DNA of 64,000 bases, taken from Dyella_B jejuensis (GTDB lineage: Bacteria; Pseudomonadota; Gammaproteobacteria; Xanthomonadales; Rhodanobacteraceae). The position numbers were made by a program, and so were the translations under genes. The stretch lies in the NCBI RefSeq assembly GCF_044904675.1, contig NZ_JADIKJ010000001.1:186001-250000 (forward strand), given 5' to 3'. Position 1 is the stretch's first letter; each line of letters starts with the position of its first letter. Shown in pieces: positions 56,263 to 64,000 of this stretch. Below the pieces are notes generated by a model, which saw only the letters and a list, made by a program, of their open reading frames with translations, made no database searches and was not told where the DNA came from.

Positions 56263-56414
56263 TGGCGGTTGCGGTGGGCGCCATTGGCAATGCCCTTCGG
56301 GATTTTTGGCGTGTATGAAACGATCTATCCCCTTGTGAAGTCGCCCTATCCGCCCGCATGATCTCCGAAGGGGCGGGCACCATCCTGCCGCATGGACACG
56401 CTACAGGGGGCGTC

Positions 56415-59100
56415 ATGGGACTCTTGGATGACATTCTCGCTTGGTCAGGCAATCTGCCGACCTGGCAAAGCGACGCATTACGCCGGCTGTTCCATAGTGG
56501 CGCATTGAATGCGCAGGATCTCACTGAACTGCTTGCCATGGTCAAGCAACAGCATGGCGATGGCGCACAGGCTGAGGTTCAACCCATCCCCTTACAAAGG
56601 GCCGACATTCCCCACGCCGGCGGCAGCGAGACCGTGCGCTTGCTGGGGTTAAACAACCTCCAACACGTCAATCGTTTTCCGTCGGGCCGCGCGGTCAGTT
56701 TCAAGCCCGACCGACTCAACGTGCTGTTCGGCGAAAACGGCGCAGGGAAATCCGGATATGCCCGTGTCCTGAAAAACGCATGCCGCGCCCGTGTTCGTCT
56801 CCCCGTTCTGCCTGATGCCTTCGACGCGACCCGCCCTCGCCCTGTTCCAACGGCGGACATCAGTTTCGACGTTGACGGTCAGCCCGCGCCGCAAACCAAG
56901 TGGGCCCAAGGCACCCCCGCAGATCTCCTGCTGGGAAACATCACGGTGTACGACAGTGCTTGTGGCAACGACTATGTCGCCAATGCGGGCGCCAGCGATT
57001 ACCAGCCCTACGGCCTTCCCCATCTCAATCGCTTGGCTGCTGCGCAGCGACAGTTGATGGACTTGATTGTCCTAGAGACTCAGCAGATCAGCCTCAATGC
57101 CAGCGCTTTTGATGCGCTCAAAGGTCCTCACGAGATCGGGACGATGCTGGCGAACATTGGCAAGGATACGGATGTAGCACGCCTCCAAACCCTCGCCACC
57201 CTTGCACCTGAAGAGGTGCAACGCGTTGCTGAACTGAAATCGGTTCTGGAGAGCATGAATCCGGAACCCGAGGCCCGTCGCGCCGAACTGTTGGCTCAGC
57301 GTCTGGATACGGCCGCAACAGCCGCGCAGGGTGCTCAGCGCTACATCACCGATCGATCTCTCGACGAAGTTCACCAGCGCCTGCAAAACCAAATCACCGC
57401 CCAAGCCACCTGGTCGCTCGCGCAGAGCCGACTTCATCAGCAAGACGGCATCAGCATCACACCAACCCGTGCAGATCTTCTTCCTGGCACCGGCAACGAC
57501 GTGTGGAAAGCGCTTTTTGAAGCCGCTGAGAAATTCTCCACCGAGTGCGCCTATCCATCGCATGCCCATATGAACACGGACGTGGGCGCGAAATGCGTTC
57601 TATGCCAGACACCGTTGGACGAAAGTGCCAGCGACCGTATGCGTCGCTTTGCCGAGTATGTGGTTTCTGATGCGTCCAAAAACGCCGAGGATGCAACCCA
57701 ACGGATGAAAGACACCATGGTGGCAGTAGGGTCCGCCGACCTGGATCCGATCGATGCAGCCACCTTGGAAGAACTCGCCACCTCTGATCCCGCCTTGCAC
57801 ACCATCATCAAGGACTTCACGGCCAACTGGAAAGAACGCCGTGATTGGGTCCAGCAATGCGTGGAAACGAACAACTGGGATACCCCGCGTCCGGCCCTGC
57901 TGGAGGGCGATGCATTGGATGTCCGCCTCCGGACAAAAGCCACCGCGCTTCGCACCCAAGCCCAAGATCTCAGAAAAATCGTTGGATCCCGTCGCCAAAG
58001 CCACGTTGGAAAACGAGCGCGCCGCGTTACTGCTCCGCCAGGCGCTGCATTCCAAGATCACCGAAATTGAGCAGTACGCGACAAACGCCACCCGAAAACA
58101 CCACTTGGAGGCCTGTTCTGCTGCGCTCAACCCGCGCAAGGTCTCGCTCAAAATGACGGAGTTGGCCGGTACGTACATCAACGATGCCCTGGTCACCGCC
58201 ATGAACGAAGAACTCAAGGCATTGGGTTATCGAAGGAAGGTGGAACCCGACATTTCGACCCGCACCGATGCGGGCAAGACCATGGTGACGCTGAAGATCA
58301 AGAACGCTCAGGACGGTGCCAATCAGATTCTCTCGGAAGGCGAACAGCGCGCGATGGGGCTAGCCCTGTTTCTGGCCGAGGTCCGGCTGCAGAACCACAA
58401 GTCCACTGTGGTGTTCGATGATCCCTCCACTTCTTTCGATCACCACCACCGCCGTCACATGGCCGCACGACTGGCGGCGTTGGCGGTGGACCGCCCTGTC
58501 TTGGTGCTCACCCACGACGCGGTGTTCCTGTCGGAGATCAACTTTGCAGTGAAGCGCAGCGGGCAAGCCGTGGCTTATCAAACAGTCCGATGGGATAGGC
58601 ATCACCCTGGATTGGTCGCCCCGGGCCTGACCTGGGAAACCATGGATGCATCTGCCCGTCTGGCCGCCTTAGAGCAAAGCATCACACCGCTCAAGCAACA
58701 CAGCGGCGACTACATGGATGAGGCCACCAAGGAAGCGGTCAAGATGGCCTATACGAGGCTGCGCGGAACCATCGAGCGCGCTGTCCGCGAAGTGTTCATG
58801 AACAACACGGTGCGCCCCTTCAGCGACGAAGTCTCCGTCGATAGTTTCGGCGCGGTTATCGGGCACCCGCAAGATGAGTGGGACCAAGTCACAGAGATTT
58901 ACGCCCGATCCTGTGAAGTGACCGACGCGCACGACACGAACGCCGCCCACCAACTCGCCATTCCCGATACTTCAACACTGGAGCAGGACATCAGCAACTT
59001 CAAAGGCCTGCTCGAAAAGGCCAAACAACGGAAGCGTGCATACCAAAATGCACGAAGTGAACAGACCACTGCTCGCCGCACACCGTTTGCACAGCCCTGA
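56415..59100 (+). pseudogene. RloC/AAA_13-like ABC ATPase with zinc-hook motif, one frameshift
   Basis: Encodes ~893 residues in two frames. Frame 1 (56415 to ~57970) has an N-terminal helical region (DDILAWSGNLPTWQSDALRR), Walker A GENGAGKS at 106-113, coiled-coil stretches and a CxxC zinc-hook-like KCVLCQTPLDE (394-397). Frame 2 (~57980-59100) has the ABC signature LSEGEQRAMG, Walker B VVFDDPSTSFD and switch histidine VLVLTHD, then a C-terminal helical domain. One extra A in the run AAAAA near 57971-57978 explains the break; I cannot tell mutation from sequencing error. Family members such as RloC are anticodon nucleases or SMC-like defence ATPases. GGGGG precedes ATG 56415. Confidence 0.7.
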
Positions 59101-59430
59101 CGGATCGGAGTCGCTGTCCGACCCGGCTTGAGGTGTCCATCGGCGGGCTACATCGCCGGCTACAGGTTCGCCCATAGTCGGCCTGGAGTCGGTTGGGGCC
59201 ATTCCCAACCATATGCCTCCGCCACCGCCTGATCCAAGTCGCGGTGGAGGTTGTCCAGCCAAACCGCTGCGCCGCATCCTGAGTGATCGTCGCGCGCGTG
59301 GTGTTGGGGCGCAACGCTTCTGGATTTTTGAACACGTTCTCCAGGATCTGACGGGGCTTGAAGTCCGCGAGATCCTCGATGGTCCGGTACCATCGGTCGA
59401 ATACAGACCAACCAACGGGGGGGAATCGGC
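59101..59430. other. Intergenic region holding a methyltransferase fossil
   Basis: Between the ATPase gene and the PLD gene. Its minus strand carries the methyltransferase remains (59160-59443). GGGGGGAA at the right end is the ribosome binding site of the PLD gene. I see no further gene. Confidence 0.6.
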
Positions 59431-59443
59431 ATGAGCGTCAAGT
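59160..59443 (-). pseudogene. Fossil of a DNA methyltransferase (MmeI-like) with internal deletion
   Basis: On the minus strand three pieces read on: PPRWLVC (one frame), then FDRWYRTIEDLADFKPRQIL, then NPEALRPNTTRATITQDAAQ (second frame), then WLDNLHRDLDQAVAEAYGWE and a stop (third frame). The last piece is typical of the C-terminus of MmeI-type class I methyltransferases (LHxxLDxAVxxAYGW) and the earlier pieces of their N-terminal part, so ~2.5 kb of middle is missing. The piece near 59440 overlaps the PLD start. Identification is from memory of family motifs. Confidence 0.6.
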
Positions 59444-60663
59444 TGTTGCTGAACCAAGATGATCAGAAACACCACGTGCAAGAGATTACGCGTTTATTGG
59501 GCGCATCCCATCACTTTGAATGTCTGGTGGCTTTCGCCAAAAGAACACCCGACACCACACTGGACAAACTGAAGAAAAAACTTGCGGGCGGGATGTCTGC
59601 GCGCATGGTGATCGGTCGCAGTTTTTACCTCACCGACCCACCGCTGCTTCGTGAACTTTTGGCCTTGAGTGAAAAACATCAACTGGAGTTGTATCTCAGC
59701 AATACGGATGTGACCTTCCATCCCAAGATCTACGCGTTTGATGGTCCAAAAGGGAAAACGGTCATCATTGGATCGGCCAACTTGACCTATGGTGGACTTG
59801 AGGGAAATTACGAAGCGTCCGCGCTGATCACCGACACGGACGGCACCATAACTCGGTCGATAAAAAAGCACTTCGACGAATTGATTGACGCCGAGGAGAT
59901 CATCCCGGCAACGAAGGAACTTATCAACGAGTATGAACACGAGCACACCGTCCATCGCACACTGCATGCCTTGGCGGACCGGCGCGCCCACCTGATCGCC
60001 AATAAAGAAATCGCTCATGGCAAAAATGGAACCGATGGCGCTGGCGCTCCGGGCAACTACGCTTTGCTGCGTGAAACACTTCGGCTGATGAAAGAAGACA
60101 AAAGTCACGAAGGCTTCTCGGCCGACAGGAAACGCCGCGACAAAGACTTGGTCATTGCCCGGGGCATGCTGACCACTCTCGCCACGAACCGCGTGGTCCC
60201 GGGGCAGTCATTTCTGCAACGCTACGAAGCCTTGATCGAGCACTTCCATTCGGGGCAGTTATTTCGTGCAAAGACCGTCATTGCCAAGAAGGCGGATCTA
60301 TTCCTAGATGGCATCGCCGATATTGTTGCTCATGGGAGAGGCCTTCAGCCGCGCGATGCGTTCAACCTTCTCCATGGGCATTTTTCGGAAATAAAAAGTG
60401 CGGGCATCAACATTTTGACCGAAGTCCTTCACGCCATTGACCCCACAAAATTTGCGGTCATGAATCAAAACGCGGTTGCTGGCATGGTGAGCGCAGGGAT
60501 CCACGACTATCCCGAGCGCCCGCTCAAGACCAACGTCGATGGCAAGAAATATGCGCGTTATTGCCGTGATGCCGACACGGTGCGCGACGCCCTTGGCTTG
60601 ACCAATCTCTCAGAGTTGGATGCGCTATTCAACTACAACTTCTACAAGAACAAGCGCTCCTGA
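59431..60663 (+). CDS. Phospholipase-D-fold nuclease candidate
   Basis: Protein of 410 residues with one N-terminal PLD-type HKD motif: H97 and K99 in VTFHPKIYAFDG and GSANLTYGGLEGNYE with N117. Single-HKD proteins such as BfiI and NgoFVII are restriction nucleases that dimerise. The C-terminal third (NLLHGHFSEIKSAGINILTE, IDPTKFAVMNQNAV) resembles accessory domains of restriction-like proteins, ending LTNLSELDALFNYNFYK. Start 59431 has GGGGGGAA eight bases upstream. It follows the ATPase gene by 330 bases that contain an old methyltransferase fossil. Confidence 0.78.
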   Translation: MSVKLLLNQDDQKHHVQEITRLLGASHHFECLVAFAKRTPDTTLDKLKKKLAGGMSARMVIGRSFYLTDPPLLRELLALSEKHQLELYLSNTDVTFHPKIYAFDGPKGKTVIIGSANLTYGGLEGNYEASALITDTDGTITRSIKKHFDELIDAEEIIPATKELINEYEHEHTVHRTLHALADRRAHLIANKEIAHGKNGTDGAGAPGNYALLRETLRLMKEDKSHEGFSADRKRRDKDLVIARGMLTTLATNRVVPGQSFLQRYEALIEHFHSGQLFRAKTVIAKKADLFLDGIADIVAHGRGLQPRDAFNLLHGHFSEIKSAGINILTEVLHAIDPTKFAVMNQNAVAGMVSAGIHDYPERPLKTNVDGKKYARYCRDADTVRDALGLTNLSELDALFNYNFYKNKRS

Positions 60664-60800
60664 CGATCGGCAGGACAGATGAGTGGCCCCTATAACCGCA
60701 CGATGAAGGAGTGCTCCAGAGCCGCGGGGTGCCGCGGGAGCCCTTATGGTCGTGCCACGACGCCCTAGAGGCGCGCCCTACAGGGCCGTCGCGAAGTAAG

Positions 60801-61568
60801 TTAGCCCTTGATTGAAGATCTAATTTTTATCGGCCTTACCCCTTCATAAAGAGGCGATCGCACAACAGGCGTTGATATATTGAACGATTTTAGATACCAC
60901 TCAAGCATCTTTGGTTCATCTACGCCGGACCGCGGATCAGTCGCAACCTCATCAATGACACTTTCAAAATCAAAATCGTACTTGAAAATGGTTTCGTGAT
61001 TTGTATGCCAGATGTCTTGATACAAAATACGCACTTCATTCTCGTGCTCAAACTCCTCACGCTTCACCAGCAAAGTCCTAGCCGCCCTCCCATTATTGAG
61101 GACCACGTTCTCCAAGACGCTGCCTTCTAGCCACGCCTCGATGGCATCTTTCTTCTTGTATTCAACCGTTCCTATGAAGCACTTTACGCCCCTATCGGCA
61201 AGTCGAACAGTATTCCGCAGCGACATAATAAGTTTTCGCGGTGTCGATTGAACCCGGATGCCGTCCTTGTTGTGGCTATAAATCCGCCACATCGCATCTG
61301 TATCCCTTTTCTTTGTCCAGCACTGTCCGTACCACTTCTCTCGGATCGGCTCTAATGAGACGTTTTCGCCTTTATCAGTCTCGGTCATGCATTTTAGGAA
61401 AAAGTTCTCAAAGGGATCATCCCACAAGCGCGGCCTTACCAAGACATTTTGTTTCGACTTCAGAAGATCAAGAAAGTAGATTCTTGGAAAGATTCGGTAG
61501 ATGGGCAGGTCTAGGTCTGGAATATCCAAAATGCTATCGTCCAAATTCGCTGATAAAAATGTTGCCAC
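60801..61568 (-). CDS. DUF2971 domain protein
   Basis: 255 residues. Typical DUF2971 patterns are PRLWDDPFENFFLKC near the N-terminus, CWTKKRDTDAMWRIYSHNKDGIRVQS in the centre (I quote it in parts: CWTKKRDTDAMW, then HNKDGIRVQS) and a C-terminal EHENEVRILYQDIW. Function unknown; genes of this family recur in defence and mobile islands. The reading region has visibly lower GC than the core genes, which supports transfer. Convergent with the PLD gene. Confidence 0.75.
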   Translation of the reverse strand: MATFLSANLDDSILDIPDLDLPIYRIFPRIYFLDLLKSKQNVLVRPRLWDDPFENFFLKCMTETDKGENVSLEPIREKWYGQCWTKKRDTDAMWRIYSHNKDGIRVQSTPRKLIMSLRNTVRLADRGVKCFIGTVEYKKKDAIEAWLEGSVLENVVLNNGRAARTLLVKREEFEHENEVRILYQDIWHTNHETIFKYDFDFESVIDEVATDPRSGVDEPKMLEWYLKSFNISTPVVRSPLYEGVRPIKIRSSIKG

Positions 61569-61698
61569 TACATCACTCCCTTGCTTGCAAATTGTCTGTT
61601 TTGGATGGGCTAATCAACCTTCCACCTAGTTTCCAGCAGCGTGATTCGCTTTCATCACGCTCATCCCCTTAAAACATTCTTCCCAGCACCGCAGCCCC

Positions 61699-64000
61699 TC
61701 AATTCGCCCGCTTTATTGCGACGACGAACAACGTTTGATTGGGCTTACCCGGTGTCGAGAACGGCACTTCCTCGCCTTCCATCGCGCCGATCAGTGCCTG
61801 GCCCAGTGGGCTCGCCGCGGAAACGAGCCCATTATTCGGATCGGATTGACTCATGGTAATCAAAACTGTGATTTCCTTGTCCGGTGTCGAATTGGACAAG
61901 TTCCGATAGATCACGGAATCGCCCACGTCGACTTCAGGCCGCGACGCCTCCGTCAACAGTTGCCCCAGCGTCGCGTTGACCTGCCTCACTTCCTCCGGCG
62001 TAGGCTCGAGCAAGTCCTCTTCCGAATTGACTGAGTGCGTGTCGACAGCGACGACCATCGACGGATCAACTTCTTGCTTCTTGAGTTCTTCAAGGAAACT
62101 GATCAAGCGTGACATTTCGCGCTTAGGGTTGCGGAACCACTCCGTCGACCAGATTCGCCAGATTTTTCCCTTCCAGCCCAGGCCTTCCAAGATTTCCTGG
62201 CGTATGCGATCACGATCGCGCACTGTGATCCCGGAATGGTAGGTGGCACCATCGCACTCGATCGCCGCCAAGAACAAGTGTGGGTACTTCGGATGTTTTA
62301 CACATATGTCTATGCGATAACTCGCGACGCCCACTTGCGGCACGCAGTCGTAGCCCCATTGCTCCAAGGCCCTAATCACCGTCACCTCAAATTCGGACTC
62401 TGGCGTCCGACCTGTGGGCTCACCCGGATCAAGGTTCAGTCGCCCCGTTTCCGCGTACATCAAGTAATCGCGCAACGCCTTCGTCCCCAACGGGGTACCA
62501 GCGCCCACGACGATGTCCGAGTGCTTCATCGACGTGATCAGGAGCACTGACGATTTGGCACGTGTGAACAGCACGTTCAACCGGCGCCAGCCGCCACCTT
62601 GGCTTATCGGGCCAAAGTTCTGGTGGACGCGGCTCGCGCCCGGCGGCGGACCATACGTAGTGGAAATAACGATGGTGTCGCGCTCATCACCTTGGACGTT
62701 TTCCAGATTCTTGACGAAAATATCCTGCCCTTCATCGCTCCACTTGCTTCGGTAATCTTCCGCGCCTGGAACCGACTTCAGGCGCTCTTCCAATAACTCG
62801 GCAATCAAATCGCGTTGACGAATGTTCAACGCAACAACACCCAGAGACAGTTCCGGGGTGTGAATGATGTGATCGACCACGGCGTCCACGACTGCGGCCG
62901 CCTCGCGCACATTGATCTGGCTTTCGTAAACCGCGTTCCTGACGTAATGCATGCGAACACCAAGACCGCGTGAGCGCGGGAACGGTGCCGGGAACACAAT
63001 CAATTTGCCGTCGTAGAACTGTTTGTTCGAGAAGGCGATTAGGCTTTCGTGGCGCGACCGGTAGTGCCAACGCAGCGAACGAATCGGGCGGAAATGGCTG
63101 CTCGCCAAATCCAGGATCGACTCCGCCTCTTCCGCGACCGAGGGCTCCTGCCCGTCGTCGTCCGACTGCATTCGCGAAAAGAACGATGTTGGCGGCAACT
63201 GCTTGGGGTCACCCACGACGACCAACTGTTTACCGCGGGCGATCGCGCCGATAGCCTGCTCTGGCCGCATTTGAGATGCTTCATCCATGATCACCACGTC
63301 GAACATTTCGGGCGTGGTATGTAGATACTGTGCGACGGCCTGCGGCCCCATCATGAAGCAGGGTTTCAACTGCTGGATCGACTTCCCCGCACGCTTCAAC
63401 AAATCGCGCAAAGCAACCCGTGGCCGCGCCTGCGGCAGAAGGTGCTGAATCAAACTCATCTCGGTTTTATCAGCCACCCGTGTTCCGCTATGCCCAAGAT
63501 CCACCTTGGCCGAGCGGCGGTTTTGGTGGCTGATCTGCTTGCCCCGTAAGGCCACGAGTTCGCGATCCAATTGAGAAAACTCTCCGCGCGTATTGGTATG
63601 AACCGAACCGCTAAAGTTTTGCAACGCAGGTGTCTTGCGGAACAAGGCTTCAGCGATCGACGCGTAGAAGCGGTACAAGAACGCATCTACTAACAAGTCC
63701 GGGGACAAACCAGCGTCTTCTAGCGCCAATACGAACGCGTCCAAGCCTGCGCTTTCGCACTCGGCTCGGTAATGAACGTACAACGACCACGGGATCAACT
63801 CGTGGATGTACGCCAGCGCGTCTTTGATGAAGCCGCGCGTCATTTCGGTTCCTATCTCATCTACGGTCGAGTTGGGCAGCCAAGCCTCGATTTCCAGGGT
63901 GCCGAACTCTTCGAGTTCCAGCAGGGTTTCCCGTAACTGCTTCAAGTTTTCGCCGAACGTCGCGACACGTTTCTTCATATCGTCGAGTGCAGATCGCACT
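61699..64000 (-). CDS. SF1 helicase with PD-(D/E)XK nuclease and GreA/GreB-C-like tail (5' part cut off)
   Basis: The visible 766 residues lack the N-terminus, which lies beyond 64000 (the GTG at 63999 is probably internal). Helicase motif II IMDEASQM and GDPKQLPP belong to Upf1/DUF4011-type SF1 helicases; motif VI is LNVLFTRAKSSVLLIT. Next a Vsr/MTES_1575-like nuclease: E535, YRIDICVKHP (D564) and AAIECDGATYHSG (E581), WRIWSTEWFRNP. The last ~75 residues (VDVGDSVIYRN to NGLVSAASPLGQALIGAMEG) match the GreA/GreB C-terminal domain. Probably a defence helicase-nuclease. Confidence 0.82.
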   Translation of the reverse strand, partial: VRSALDDMKKRVATFGENLKQLRETLLELEEFGTLEIEAWLPNSTVDEIGTEMTRGFIKDALAYIHELIPWSLYVHYRAECESAGLDAFVLALEDAGLSPDLLVDAFLYRFYASIAEALFRKTPALQNFSGSVHTNTRGEFSQLDRELVALRGKQISHQNRRSAKVDLGHSGTRVADKTEMSLIQHLLPQARPRVALRDLLKRAGKSIQQLKPCFMMGPQAVAQYLHTTPEMFDVVIMDEASQMRPEQAIGAIARGKQLVVVGDPKQLPPTSFFSRMQSDDDGQEPSVAEEAESILDLASSHFRPIRSLRWHYRSRHESLIAFSNKQFYDGKLIVFPAPFPRSRGLGVRMHYVRNAVYESQINVREAAAVVDAVVDHIIHTPELSLGVVALNIRQRDLIAELLEERLKSVPGAEDYRSKWSDEGQDIFVKNLENVQGDERDTIVISTTYGPPPGASRVHQNFGPISQGGGWRRLNVLFTRAKSSVLLITSMKHSDIVVGAGTPLGTKALRDYLMYAETGRLNLDPGEPTGRTPESEFEVTVIRALEQWGYDCVPQVGVASYRIDICVKHPKYPHLFLAAIECDGATYHSGITVRDRDRIRQEILEGLGWKGKIWRIWSTEWFRNPKREMSRLISFLEELKKQEVDPSMVVAVDTHSVNSEEDLLEPTPEEVRQVNATLGQLLTEASRPEVDVGDSVIYRNLSNSTPDKEITVLITMSQSDPNNGLVSAASPLGQALIGAMEGEEVPFSTPGKPNQTLFVVAIKRAN

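Noticed and set aside
58972..59481. 169-codon minus-strand frame over the ATPase 3' end
   Set aside because: Composition is out-of-frame; only the pieces in the other two frames (methyltransferase fossil) make sense.

Overview
The window looks like a chromosomal segment of a GC-rich gammaproteobacterium of the Xanthomonadales, most likely Rhodanobacteraceae (Dyella, Rhodanobacter or Frateuria type). Support comes from the pyrG-kdsA-eno-ftsB-truD-surE-pcm block followed by a degenerate LysM/M23 lipoprotein and an Xcc1710/Mth938-like protein, a Tat-exported HiPIP, bacterial kynurenine-pathway HaaO, a cyoABCD oxidase, and an uninterrupted his operon led by a TrpR-family gene. The genus is inference; no rRNA is present.

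Layout. 1-7.3 kb: acnB (cut by the window edge) and acnA head to head, an NTF2-like lipoprotein, a FadD-type acyl-CoA ligase and a PilZ protein. 7.3-8.0 kb: no recognisable gene. 8.0-11.7 kb: scpA-scpB-rluB-arsC. 11.8-15.1 kb: rlmE-ftsH on the minus strand, divergent from yhbY and the Mth938-like gene. 15.2-24.2 kb: a long minus-strand block (pyrG, kdsA, eno, ftsB, truD, surE, pcm, yqaA, nlpD-like) interrupted only by a plus-strand smr gene; ispD and ispF, which often lie between ftsB and truD, are absent. 24.5-28.5 kb: cyoABCD. 28.8-39.1 kb: aminopeptidase P, parE, a lipoprotein, haaO, a Nudix hydrolase, an outer-membrane barrel and two tandem APC permeases. 39.1-43.0 kb: a candidate small RNA, HiPIP, methionine-salvage genes mtnB-mtnD-mtnC and a C13 (legumain-like) peptidase. 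43.1-50.5 kb: the complete his operon (hisG D C B H A F IE) behind a TrpR-like gene with a trp-operator-like palindrome at its start. 50.7-54.9 kb: a decayed membrane-protein gene, an unusually long MIO-type aromatic amino acid ammonia-lyase, and hisS.

At 55.0 kb a tRNA-Pro(CGG) marks a sharp change. From there to the end of the window there are no housekeeping genes: a DEDDh exoribonuclease-like protein, a small DNA-binding-like protein, a RloC/AAA_13-type ABC ATPase with a CxxC zinc-hook motif and one apparent frameshift, a phospholipase-D-fold nuclease candidate, a DUF2971 protein, and a large SF1 helicase carrying a PD-(D/E)XK (Vsr/MTES_1575-like) nuclease and a GreA/GreB-C-like tail. Between the ATPase and PLD genes lies an antisense fossil of a DNA methyltransferase (MmeI-like), with an internal deletion. 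I read this as the edge of a defence island integrated at the tRNA gene; its far boundary and integrase are outside the window.

The most unusual points are the ATPase/PLD locus, the helicase-nuclease-GreA-C fusion, the methyltransferase fossil, the TrpR-like/operator pair controlling histidine synthesis, the atypical ammonia-lyase next to hisS, and a terminator-ended structured transcript candidate at 39.2-39.4 kb.
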